From: Sphingomonas sp. CCH10-B3
GTDB lineage: Bacteria > Pseudomonadota > Alphaproteobacteria > Sphingomonadales > Sphingomonadaceae
Assembly: GCF_001556185.1 (NCBI RefSeq)
Contig: NZ_LSIJ01000037.1
Coordinates: 1-14,313 of the forward strand
Length of the DNA stretch: 14,313 bases
Direction of reading: 5' to 3'
A program made the position numbers and the translations under genes. The notes under the pieces are model-generated. The model searched no databases. It worked only from the letters and a program-made list of their open reading frames with translations, and was not told where the DNA came from. This document shows positions 7,792-13,827 of this stretch, in pieces; positions within the stretch are counted from its first letter, which is position 1; each line of letters opens with the position of its first letter.

Positions 7792-7822
7792 GAACCGAGT
7801 CATATGAGCGACGAACCGAGTC
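7792..7822 (+). repeat. Direct repeat GAACCGAGTC x2, each with a GANTC site
   Basis: GAACCGAGTC occurs at 7792-7801 and 7813-7822, start-to-start 21 bases, two helical turns. Each copy ends in GAGTC, a GANTC site of the kind methylated by CcrM in alphaproteobacteria. A third GAGTC lies at 8027-8031 in the leader. The geometry suggests binding sites for a dimeric regulator on one DNA face. Confidence 0.5.
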
Positions 7823-7863
7823 CCTAAACTGTCATTTACCGTCTTGCCTGCCGTCGCGAATGA

Positions 7864-7879
7864 GCACAATCTGTTGTGG
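7864..7879. promoter_or_regulatory. Candidate NrdR box upstream of nrdA
   Basis: GCACAATCTGTTGTGG contains the perfect inverted repeat CACAA-TCTG-TTGTG and agrees at 12 of 16 positions with my recollection of the NrdR consensus (acaCwAtATaTwGwgt). NrdR represses ribonucleotide reductase genes, usually through two boxes about three helical turns apart. At +32 bases (7897-7910) the sequence CCCAAGCGCTGGTA matches the first box's 14-base core at 8 positions and is centred on the palindrome AGCGCT, so a degenerate second box is possible. Confidence 0.6.
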
Positions 7880-7919
7880 TCGAGTTCGGGGGCGAGCCCA
7901 AGCGCTGGTAGTTCGATCA

Positions 7920-8048
7920 CCGCAACCGCGGGTTGCGGAACGGGATTTCCTGCGCGCTGCACGAGACGATGGACACTTTTTGTTCTCGTCCGGGCACGCG
8001 CGGGTGTAGAATGGGGGTTCGCCCCCGAGTCGGACCGGTACAGGTCCG
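7920..8048 (+). other. Structured leader: four successive stem-loops before nrdA
   Basis: Perfect stems are CCGCAACC/GGTTGCGG with loop GCG (7920-7938), ACGAGA/TCTCGT (7961-7966 with 7984-7989), GGGGG-TTCG-CCCCC (8013-8026, a stable UUCG-type tetraloop) and CGGACC/GGTCCG with loop GGTACA (8031-8048). The series ends about 20 bases before the nrdA start codon. If transcribed, this would be a highly folded 5' leader, possibly regulatory. I do not recognise it as a known riboswitch class, and no B12 box was seen. Confidence 0.5.
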
Positions 8049-8069
8049 CGAGGCAGGGATGGAGCAGTG

Positions 8070-10013
8070 ATGGATTTTCGGGAAGGCCAGGAAGCGAACA
8101 TGGACAGCATGGCTCGGGACGCGACCAACATGGTCGAAGCAGCTGCCGCCACGGCGGTGGCGGGCGTGGCGACGGCAGCGGCATCGGCCGCAGCCGCGCG
8201 CGACAGCCGGTCGGTGAAGCCGCAGCCCTATCCGGTCGAGGTCGATCACGGCCGCGACGCGCTGCTGACCGATTTCGGCAAGGAAACGCTGCGCGACCGC
8301 TATCTGCTGCCGGGCGAATCGTTTCAGGATTTGTTCGTGCGCGTCGCATCGGCCTATGCCGATGATGCGGGCCATGCCCAGCGGCTGTACGACTATATCT
8401 CGAAGCTGTGGTTCATGCCGGCGACGCCGGTGCTGTCGAACGGCGGCACCGGGCGCGGGCTGCCGATTTCCTGCTATCTCAATTCGGTGCCCGACAGCCT
8501 GGAAGGCATCGTCAACACCTGGAACGAGAATGTCTGGCTCGCGTCGCGCGGCGGCGGGATCGGCACTTATTGGGGCCATGTCCGCGGCATCGGCGAGCCG
8601 GTCGGCCTGAACGGCAAGACCAGCGGCATCATCCCCTTCGTCCGCGTGATGGATTCGCTGACGCTGGCGATCAGCCAGGGCTCGCTGCGGCGCGGGTCGG
8701 CGGCCTGCTATCTCGACATCAGCCATCCGGAGATCGAGGAGTTCCTCGAAATCCGCAAGCCTAGCGGCGACTTCAACCGCAAGGCGCTGAACCTGCACCA
8801 CGGCGTGCTGATTCCCGATGCCTTCATGGAAGCGGTGCGCACCGGCAGCGAATGGAATCTCGTCAGCCCGAAGGACGGGTCGGTGCGCGGCACCGTCGAC
8901 GCGCGCAGCCTGTTCCAGAAGCTCGTCGAGACGCGCCTTGCGACCGGCGAGCCCTACATCGTCTTTGCCGATCATGTGAACAAGGCGATGCCCAAGCATC
9001 ACCGCGACGTCGGGCTGAAGGTTTCGACCTCGAACCTGTGCAGCGAAATCACGCTGCCAACCGGCAAGGACCAGTTCGGCAAGGATCGCACTGCCGTGTG
9101 CTGCCTGTCGTCGCTCAATCTCGAGACCTGGGACGAATGGAAGGACGAGAAGGGCTTCATCGAGGATGTCATGCGCTTCCTCGACAATGTCCTGCAGGAT
9201 TACATCGACCGCGCCGAGCCGGGCATGGAGCGCGCCGCTTATTCGGCCGCGCGCGAGCGGTCGGTGGGCCTCGGCGTGATGGGCTTCCACAGCTTCCTGC
9301 AGGCGCGCGGGCTGCCGTTCGAAGGCGCGATGGCCAAGCAGTACAACCTGCGGATCTTCAAGCACATCCGCGCGCAAGTCGACGAAGCATCGATGCAGCT
9401 CGCGGTCGAGCGCGGCCCCTGCCCCGACGCCGCCGATCAGGGCGTGATGGAGCGCTTCAGCTGCAAGATGGCGATCGCGCCGACCGCGTCGATCAGCATC
9501 ATCTGCGGCGGGACGAGCGCGTGCATCGAGCCGATCCCGGCCAACATCTACACCCACAAGACGCTGTCGGGCAGCTTCTCGATCCGCAATCCCTATCTGG
9601 AGAAGCTGCTGATCGAAAAGGCGAAGAACAGCGAAGGCGTGTGGAGCTCGATCCTCGAGAATGGCGGCTCGGTGCAGCACCTCGATTTCCTGAGCCAGGA
9701 GGAAAAGGACTGCTACAAGACGAGCTTCGAGATCGACCAGCGCTGGCTGATCGAACTCGCCGCCGATCGCACGCCCTATATCGACCAGTCGCAGTCGCTG
9801 AACCTGTTCATCCCGGCCGATGTCGAAAAATGGGATCTGCTGATGCTCCACTTCCGCGCGTGGGAGCTGGGGGTGAAGTCGCTCTATTATCTGCGCTCGA
9901 AGTCGATCCAGCGCGCCGGTTTCGCGGGCGGCGTCGAGGCCGACAACACGCCCGAGGCGAAGAAGATCGAGCTGCCGAACACCGATTACGATGAGTGTCT
10001 GGCGTGTCAGTGA
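8070..10013 (+). CDS. nrdA: Class I ribonucleoside-diphosphate reductase, alpha (large) subunit
   Basis: This 647-residue catalytic subunit reduces ribonucleoside diphosphates to deoxy forms for DNA synthesis, partnered by NrdB. All key residues are visible: the redox pair C135 (ISCYLN) and C344 (AVCCLSSLNL), the active-site N322-L-C324-S-E326, the radical-relay tyrosines Y606-Y607 (SLYYLRSKS), and the C-terminal shuttle cysteines C643 and C646 (ECLACQ). The protein is shorter than E. coli NrdA. Its N-terminus has an alanine-rich, low-complexity stretch of about 50 residues instead of an ATP-cone, so dATP overall-activity inhibition is not expected. Start: ATG 8070 has GGAG at 8061-8064 (GTG 8067 immediately precedes it). 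ATG 8100 with AGGAAG upstream is an equally plausible start and would remove part of the odd N-terminus. Three small genes separate it from nrdB. Confidence 0.97.
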   Translation: MDFREGQEANMDSMARDATNMVEAAAATAVAGVATAAASAAAARDSRSVKPQPYPVEVDHGRDALLTDFGKETLRDRYLLPGESFQDLFVRVASAYADDAGHAQRLYDYISKLWFMPATPVLSNGGTGRGLPISCYLNSVPDSLEGIVNTWNENVWLASRGGGIGTYWGHVRGIGEPVGLNGKTSGIIPFVRVMDSLTLAISQGSLRRGSAACYLDISHPEIEEFLEIRKPSGDFNRKALNLHHGVLIPDAFMEAVRTGSEWNLVSPKDGSVRGTVDARSLFQKLVETRLATGEPYIVFADHVNKAMPKHHRDVGLKVSTSNLCSEITLPTGKDQFGKDRTAVCCLSSLNLETWDEWKDEKGFIEDVMRFLDNVLQDYIDRAEPGMERAAYSAARERSVGLGVMGFHSFLQARGLPFEGAMAKQYNLRIFKHIRAQVDEASMQLAVERGPCPDAADQGVMERFSCKMAIAPTASISIICGGTSACIEPIPANIYTHKTLSGSFSIRNPYLEKLLIEKAKNSEGVWSSILENGGSVQHLDFLSQEEKDCYKTSFEIDQRWLIELAADRTPYIDQSQSLNLFIPADVEKWDLLMLHFRAWELGVKSLYYLRSKSIQRAGFAGGVEADNTPEAKKIELPNTDYDECLACQ

Positions 10014-10045
10014 TCATCGGTCAGTTAGCTTAAGGCGATCGGCAA

Positions 10046-10441
10046 ATGGATCAGCGGACGGGATGTTTTGGCATCGCCGCTATTGGCGGCTTGGCGCTGT
10101 TGGTGCTGCTCCTGATCGGGTGGCCGCAATACCGCGTCTATTCGCAGCGACTTGCCGGCGAAGCCGCGTTGGCCGAGGCGCAATCGTCACGGCAAGTCGC
10201 GATTCTGGAAGCGCGGGCCAAGAAGGAAAGCGCCATCTCGCTCGCCGAGGCCGAAGTCATCCGGGCGCAGGGTGCAGCCAAGGCGAACCAGATCCTGCAA
10301 AACAGTCTGGGTGGGCCCGAGGGCTATCTACGCTATCTGCAGATTCAGGCGCTGGAGGATTCGAAGGCATCGCTCATCTATGTGCCGACCGAAGCCGGCT
10401 TGCCCGTCACCGAGGCGCGGCGGCTCGATGCCGAGAAGTGA
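10046..10441 (+). CDS. Single-pass membrane protein resembling an SPFH/prohibitin C-terminal tail
   Basis: A 131-residue protein with one N-terminal transmembrane helix (about 8-26) and an Ala/Glu/Arg-rich helical stretch (about 34-90), probably a coiled coil. It ends with GPEGYLRYLQIQAL...SLIYVPTEAG. The pattern AEAEVIRAQGAAKANQIL, then YLRYLQIQAL and the IYVPTE end, is very like the C-terminal region of SPFH-domain proteins (prohibitin, HflC and stomatin relatives). The SPFH domain itself is missing, so this is a mini or tail-only version. It starts 32 bases after nrdA and ends 7 bases before the lipoprotein gene, so it is probably in the nrd operon. No function is assigned; a membrane scaffold or assembly partner is a guess. 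Confidence 0.8.
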   Translation: MDQRTGCFGIAAIGGLALLVLLLIGWPQYRVYSQRLAGEAALAEAQSSRQVAILEARAKKESAISLAEAEVIRAQGAAKANQILQNSLGGPEGYLRYLQIQALEDSKASLIYVPTEAGLPVTEARRLDAEK

Positions 10442-10448
10442 TGCTGTG

Positions 10449-10772
10449 ATGCGCGTGATCGCCCGTCCCACCCGCCGCGCCGCCGCGCTGGTGATGATGA
10501 TGTTCGTCGCCGGATGCACCGCGCATCAGGCGGCGAGCGGGGTTGCGCCGGGCGCGCCGGGCTTCTGGCTCGGGCTGTGGCACGGCTTCATCTTCCCCGT
10601 CGCCTGGGTCGCGTCGGTGTTCGTGCCCGACATCGCGATCTATGCGGTGCCCAACAACGGCGGCTGGTATGATTTCGGCTATTTCCTCGGCATCGTCGTG
10701 TTCGGCGTCGGCGCGCGCAGCAGCCAGAAAGTCTATGTCGAGCGCGTCGTCTATCGGCGGGACCGGCGATGA
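10449..10772 (+). CDS. Putative lipoprotein with membrane segments
   Basis: A 107-residue protein with a basic N-terminus (RPTRR), a hydrophobic core and a lipobox FVAGC, cysteine at 23, so signal peptidase II processing and lipid attachment are likely. Two further hydrophobic stretches follow (about 38-58, GFWLGLWHGFIFPVAWVASVF, and about 72-90, YDFGYFLGIVVFGVG), then a basic tail ending RRDRR. The mix of lipobox and later hydrophobic helices is unusual. It begins 7 bases after the SPFH-tail-like gene, and its stop overlaps the next start (ATGA). I do not recognise the family. Confidence 0.75.
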   Translation: MRVIARPTRRAAALVMMMFVAGCTAHQAASGVAPGAPGFWLGLWHGFIFPVAWVASVFVPDIAIYAVPNNGGWYDFGYFLGIVVFGVGARSSQKVYVERVVYRRDRR

Positions 10773-10972
10773 GCGAGCTGATCTCCGCCCCGCTGGTGAT
10801 GGCGGTCGTCGCGCTGCTCGCGCTGGCCGGAGCCGCGTTCACGCTCACCCGTCCGGCCGCGAGCGAGGCCGCGATCTACCGCCGCCGGATCGCCGGGACG
10901 ATGCTCGGCGCCGGCGCGATCATCCTCGGCGGCTTCGCCTATGCGCTGTCGAGCTGGGGGCAAGGTCGATGA
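10769..10972 (+). CDS. Small two-helix membrane protein
   Basis: A 67-residue protein with two transmembrane helices (about 8-27 and about 44-63) separated by a short basic loop (YRRRIAG). Its ATG overlaps the preceding lipoprotein's stop by 4 bases (ATGA), which supports translation as part of the same operon. It ends 68 bases before nrdB. GC-rich codon use matches its neighbours. The family is not recognised. Confidence 0.7.
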   Translation: MSELISAPLVMAVVALLALAGAAFTLTRPAASEAAIYRRRIAGTMLGAGAIILGGFAYALSSWGQGR

Positions 10973-11040
10973 GAGCCGCGCCGATGACGCCCGCCCCCGC
11001 ACACCCCATATTCTGAATCAAGCACCGAAAGGCCCACGCC

Positions 11041-12093
11041 ATGTCCCTCCTCTCCGCCCGCAAGACCTACAAGCCGTTCGAGTACCCTTGGGCGTACGAC
11101 TTCTGGAAGCGCCAGCAGCAGATCCACTGGATGCCCGAGGAAGTGCCGCTGGGCGAGGATTGCCGCGACTGGGCGCAGAAGCTGTCGGCGCATGAGCGCA
11201 ACCTGCTGACGCAGATCTTCCGCTTCTTCACGCAAGCCGATGTCGAGGTGCAGGATTGCTATCACGACAAATACGGCCGCGTGTTCAAGCCGACCGAAAT
11301 CAAGATGATGCTCGCCGCGTTCAGCAACATGGAAACGGTGCACATCGCGGCCTATTCGCATCTGCTCGACACGATCGGCATGCCCGAAAGCGAGTACGGC
11401 ATGTTCCTCGAATATGCCGAGATGAAGGACAAGCACGACTATCTGCAGAATTTCGGCGTCGACACCGATGAAGACATCGCCAAGACGCTGGCGATGTTCG
11501 GCGGCTTTACCGAAGGGCTGCAGCTGTTCGCGAGCTTTGCGATGCTGATGAACTTCCCGCGCTTCAACAAGATGAAGGGCATGGGCCAGATCGTGAGCTG
11601 GTCCGTGCGCGACGAAAGCCTGCACTGCGAAGGCATCGTCCGGCTATTCCACGAATTCGTGAAGGAACGCGACTGCCTAACCAAGGCGGTCAAGGACGAC
11701 ATCATGGACGTGTGCCAGACGACGGTGCGGCTCGAGGACGCGTTCATCGACCTGGCGTTCGAACAGGGCCCGGTGACGGGGATGACGCCCAAGGAAATCA
11801 AGAAATACATCCGCTACATCGCCGACTGGCGGCTGGGGCAGCTCGGCCTGAAGCCGATTTACATGATCGACGAACACCCGCTGCCGTGGCTCGCCCCGCT
11901 GCTCAACGGCGTCGAACACGCCAATTTCTTCGAACAGCGCGCGACCGAATATTCGAAGGGCGCGACGCGCGGGAATTGGAACGACGTGTGGGACAGCTTC
12001 GACAAGCGCCAGAAGGTGAAGGCGGCCCCGGCGGCGAACGAGGATGCGGGGGAAGCGGACATGTTCGCGCAGGCGGGGATTGCGGCGGAATAA
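11041..12093 (+). CDS. nrdB: Class I ribonucleoside-diphosphate reductase, beta (radical-bearing) subunit
   Basis: This 350-residue subunit houses the di-metal centre and tyrosyl radical that start catalysis in NrdA. Ligands visible by motif: D67 (FFTQADVEV), E98 and H101 (NMETVHIAAY) with the radical tyrosine Y105, E158 (TEGLQLFASF), and E192 plus H195 (DESLHCEG). The Tyr at the radical position points to a Y-dependent class Ia-type enzyme, not class Ic. The C-terminal tail is acidic and Ala-rich (EADMFAQAGIAAE), as expected for the peptide that docks on the large subunit. No ATP-cone is present. GAAAGG (11027-11032) gives a good ribosome binding site. A weak promoter of its own in 10973-11040 cannot be excluded. 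The stop TAA abuts the ATG of the next gene. Confidence 0.97.
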   Translation: MSLLSARKTYKPFEYPWAYDFWKRQQQIHWMPEEVPLGEDCRDWAQKLSAHERNLLTQIFRFFTQADVEVQDCYHDKYGRVFKPTEIKMMLAAFSNMETVHIAAYSHLLDTIGMPESEYGMFLEYAEMKDKHDYLQNFGVDTDEDIAKTLAMFGGFTEGLQLFASFAMLMNFPRFNKMKGMGQIVSWSVRDESLHCEGIVRLFHEFVKERDCLTKAVKDDIMDVCQTTVRLEDAFIDLAFEQGPVTGMTPKEIKKYIRYIADWRLGQLGLKPIYMIDEHPLPWLAPLLNGVEHANFFEQRATEYSKGATRGNWNDVWDSFDKRQKVKAAPAANEDAGEADMFAQAGIAAE

Positions 12094-12792
12094 ATGGCAA
12101 CTCCGCCGCCCTCTCAAGACGCGCTGCGTACGATTGGGCTAGCAGCCTTCGAGAACTTTACGCCTGATGCTGCTGGTCCCGCATCCGCTGAAAAAATACT
12201 TGAGCGTTTATCGGCAGCGAGAGCCAACAGTTCAAAAGAAGCTAATCGCTTCTTGTATATATCCCTAGCCTTCGTTGGGCTATACATCGTTAGGGTGGCA
12301 GGATTAAGAATGGATCTGGTTATTTTTGACCAGAAGGTTTTCGAAGTTCCTCATGGTTTATTCTTCTTTTGTCTCGGATCTCAGTTAAGTCTCTGCATTA
12401 GTTTTGCAAAAAATGTTGACGCTAGAGTATTTGATCGACTTATGAGATCGATTTGCGATCATCAGTGGCATCACGACTCGTTGGCCGTATATCGAACCAT
12501 TCCGAACGAGCATGCTTGGTTGGAAACATCAAGTCAAATCATGCACGCCCTTCCAAGCAATATTATTTCTAGAAACATCTTTATTTTTGTAATGATTCTA
12601 ACATCACTGTTAGGGTTGATAATAATGTTTTCTCCGGTAGCTGCGGGATTGTATATTATTGTCGATTGGAAGCTTCAGATAACTAATGGATGGATCGATC
12701 TACAGTATTACTTAGTGCTCACATCGACTTGCCTTTCGCTAGCTTGGTTCGTAAACTATGTCGCTGTTCACCTGACGGATCACGACGATTAG
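12094..12792 (+). CDS. Low-GC multi-pass membrane protein of unknown function
   Basis: A 232-residue protein with a soluble N-terminus of about 50 residues and four hydrophobic segments: about 53-72 (FLYISLAFVGLYIVRVAG), 88-105 (GLFFFCLGSQLSLCISFA), 161-190 (a long stretch that could span as one or two helices) and 206-226. A cytosolic or periplasmic loop of about 50 residues sits between the second and third and holds a His-rich motif, DHQWHHDS. The ATG directly abuts the nrdB TAA. GC is far below its neighbours: by count, 12541-12600 is about 30% GC, against about 62% for 11941-12000 in nrdB. That, with rare AT-rich codons, points to horizontal transfer. It is followed 17 bases later by a second foreign-looking gene, so the two look like a cassette. 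I do not recognise the family. Confidence 0.8.
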   Translation: MATPPPSQDALRTIGLAAFENFTPDAAGPASAEKILERLSAARANSSKEANRFLYISLAFVGLYIVRVAGLRMDLVIFDQKVFEVPHGLFFFCLGSQLSLCISFAKNVDARVFDRLMRSICDHQWHHDSLAVYRTIPNEHAWLETSSQIMHALPSNIISRNIFIFVMILTSLLGLIIMFSPVAAGLYIIVDWKLQITNGWIDLQYYLVLTSTCLSLAWFVNYVAVHLTDHDD

Positions 12793-12799
12793 CATGCTT

Positions 12800-12806
12800 G
12801 GAGGAG
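12800..12806 (+). promoter_or_regulatory. Strong ribosome binding site deciding the second cassette gene's start
   Basis: GGAGGAG at 12800-12806 lies five bases (from GGAGG) before ATG 12810. It fixes the start there, although the frame is open upstream to 12690 inside the membrane protein gene. Confidence 0.75.
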
Positions 12807-12809
12807 TTG

Positions 12810-13598
12810 ATGGAAATCCGCTTTAATGGTGGAGAGGCAGGCGACCACCGGGTTGACCTCTACAGCGGTGCGGAATCCCTTTCAGGCCTCGGCAGAGTTG
12901 GGAATTTAGTTGGCCATTATGTGGCTGAAGGAAACGTTAGGTTTCGTTCGCCGTATTCAAGCCAAATTCAATATTATCTCAGCGGTACCAAAGAAGGCAG
13001 CCTTACGGTCCTGATATCAGAGGTAATTCGGATCGCCGGCGAAGCACAAAGGGCAGCGGCAAAAATTCGCGCTTCGGCGTTGTTTCGGCGAGTCCTGTTG
13101 CGTGCGACCGGGCAAGCAGCAGAAGGATCTCTTAACGTACAAGGCGTTGAATATACTTCTGGTGACATAGACGCCTTGGCTGAAGCTGCCACGCCCGGTC
13201 TTCTTAGAGCGCATCGATGGATTGATCAACCGAACAAATCGATCCGAATCGCTCCGGAGGATGGCGAAGATGTGACCTTTGATAGTAACACGAGGGAATA
13301 CCTCGAGACCGAAGATATATCTGAGGATGAGGAGGTACTTGATGTATCCGTTGGCGCACTCAATGTTAATGCGCGAACAGGTAGGGTTTTCTTTCACGGG
13401 CTAGGCCGGACTATACCCTTCTATGTACCCCGAGCTTCAGCAGCACGCACCATTCCTACTTTATCACGCTTTCTTACACAATATGCTGAGCGAACTGGAG
13501 CAACGGTGAACATTCGTTACAGCGAAGTGAGATATTCCGATGAGAGACTTAAGCGTATCATCATCCATGACGCCTATCCGATAGCCGGCCTTCAGTAA
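12810..13598 (+). CDS. Cassette protein of unknown function (DUF7946-like, tentative)
   Basis: A 262-residue soluble protein with no signal peptide or membrane segment. It opens MEIRFNGGEAGDHRVDLYSGAESL-like, then SGLGRVGNLVGHYVAEG, a pattern I tentatively associate with the uncharacterised DUF7946 family (from memory, unverified). Other features are a helical, basic middle (about 73-110: AGEAQRAAAKIRASALFRR), an acidic stretch (about 170-195: ETEDISEDEEVLD) and a C-terminal strand-rich part (GALNVNARTGRVFFHG; VNIRYSEVRYSDERLKRIIIHDAYPI). GC is intermediate, lower than the host background. It shares orientation and a 17-base spacing with the membrane protein upstream, so the two are probably one transcription unit and one function. 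No catalytic motif was seen. Confidence 0.78.
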   Translation: MEIRFNGGEAGDHRVDLYSGAESLSGLGRVGNLVGHYVAEGNVRFRSPYSSQIQYYLSGTKEGSLTVLISEVIRIAGEAQRAAAKIRASALFRRVLLRATGQAAEGSLNVQGVEYTSGDIDALAEAATPGLLRAHRWIDQPNKSIRIAPEDGEDVTFDSNTREYLETEDISEDEEVLDVSVGALNVNARTGRVFFHGLGRTIPFYVPRASAARTIPTLSRFLTQYAERTGATVNIRYSEVRYSDERLKRIIIHDAYPIAGLQ

Positions 13599-13779
13599 TA
13601 GGTGGCTCGCCGCTACTCCCGACATATCGCTTACGACTGCGACCGTGATCGCGAACTCCGCGTGACGCGCGGCGGGATCAGCGCTGATTCTAGTTCGGCG
13701 CGCGGATTTGCACAGACCGCATCAACAGCCGCGTTACCGCGCCGCACCTGTGATCCAGAAAATCAATTTTCCAACACTC

Positions 13780-13827
13780 ACCCATTTGGTTATATGGGTC
13801 AGCTCCCCAACGACCCGGAGCTGCCCC
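13780..13827 (+). promoter_or_regulatory. Two mutually exclusive hairpins covering a ribosome binding site
   Basis: ACCCAT (13780-13785) pairs with ATGGGT (13794-13799). CAGCTCC (13800-13806) pairs with GGAGCTG (13817-13823) and can extend, past one mismatch, through GGG (13796-13798) with CCC (13825-13827). The GGGT block can therefore join either stem. The second stem hides the GGAG ribosome binding site (13817-13820) of the gene starting at 13828. Confidence 0.45.

Larger units (their letters stand above)
7632..8069 (+). promoter_or_regulatory. nrdA upstream control region without a gene
   Basis: This 438-base stretch between the c-di-GMP enzyme and nrdA has no convincing gene; the open frames across it are arginine- and proline-rich shadows. 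It holds, in order, a stem-loop at the upstream gene's end, two direct copies of GAACCGAGTC (7792-7801, 7813-7822), a candidate NrdR operator (7864-7879) with a weaker partner 32 bases on, and four stem-loops between 7920 and 8048. The last of these ends about 20 bases before the nrdA start. A possible -35 (TTGCCT, 7844-7849) sits so that a poor -10 would overlap the operator, consistent with repression. The promoter assignment is weak. Confidence 0.6.

Noticed and set aside
7745..8069. Cobalamin riboswitch upstream of the ribonucleotide reductase gene
   Set aside because: No B12-box sequence is seen, and the enzyme is a metal-radical class I type that does not need cobalamin.
7660..8365. Open frames on both strands in the nrdA upstream region
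   Set aside because: Arg/Pro- or Gly/Ser-rich translations without ribosome binding sites, overlapping the start of nrdA and the stem-loop region.
7917..9851. 644-codon minus-strand open frame opposite nrdA
   Set aside because: It lies antisense to nrdA with all catalytic residues intact on the other strand; composition is typical of a complementary-frame artefact.
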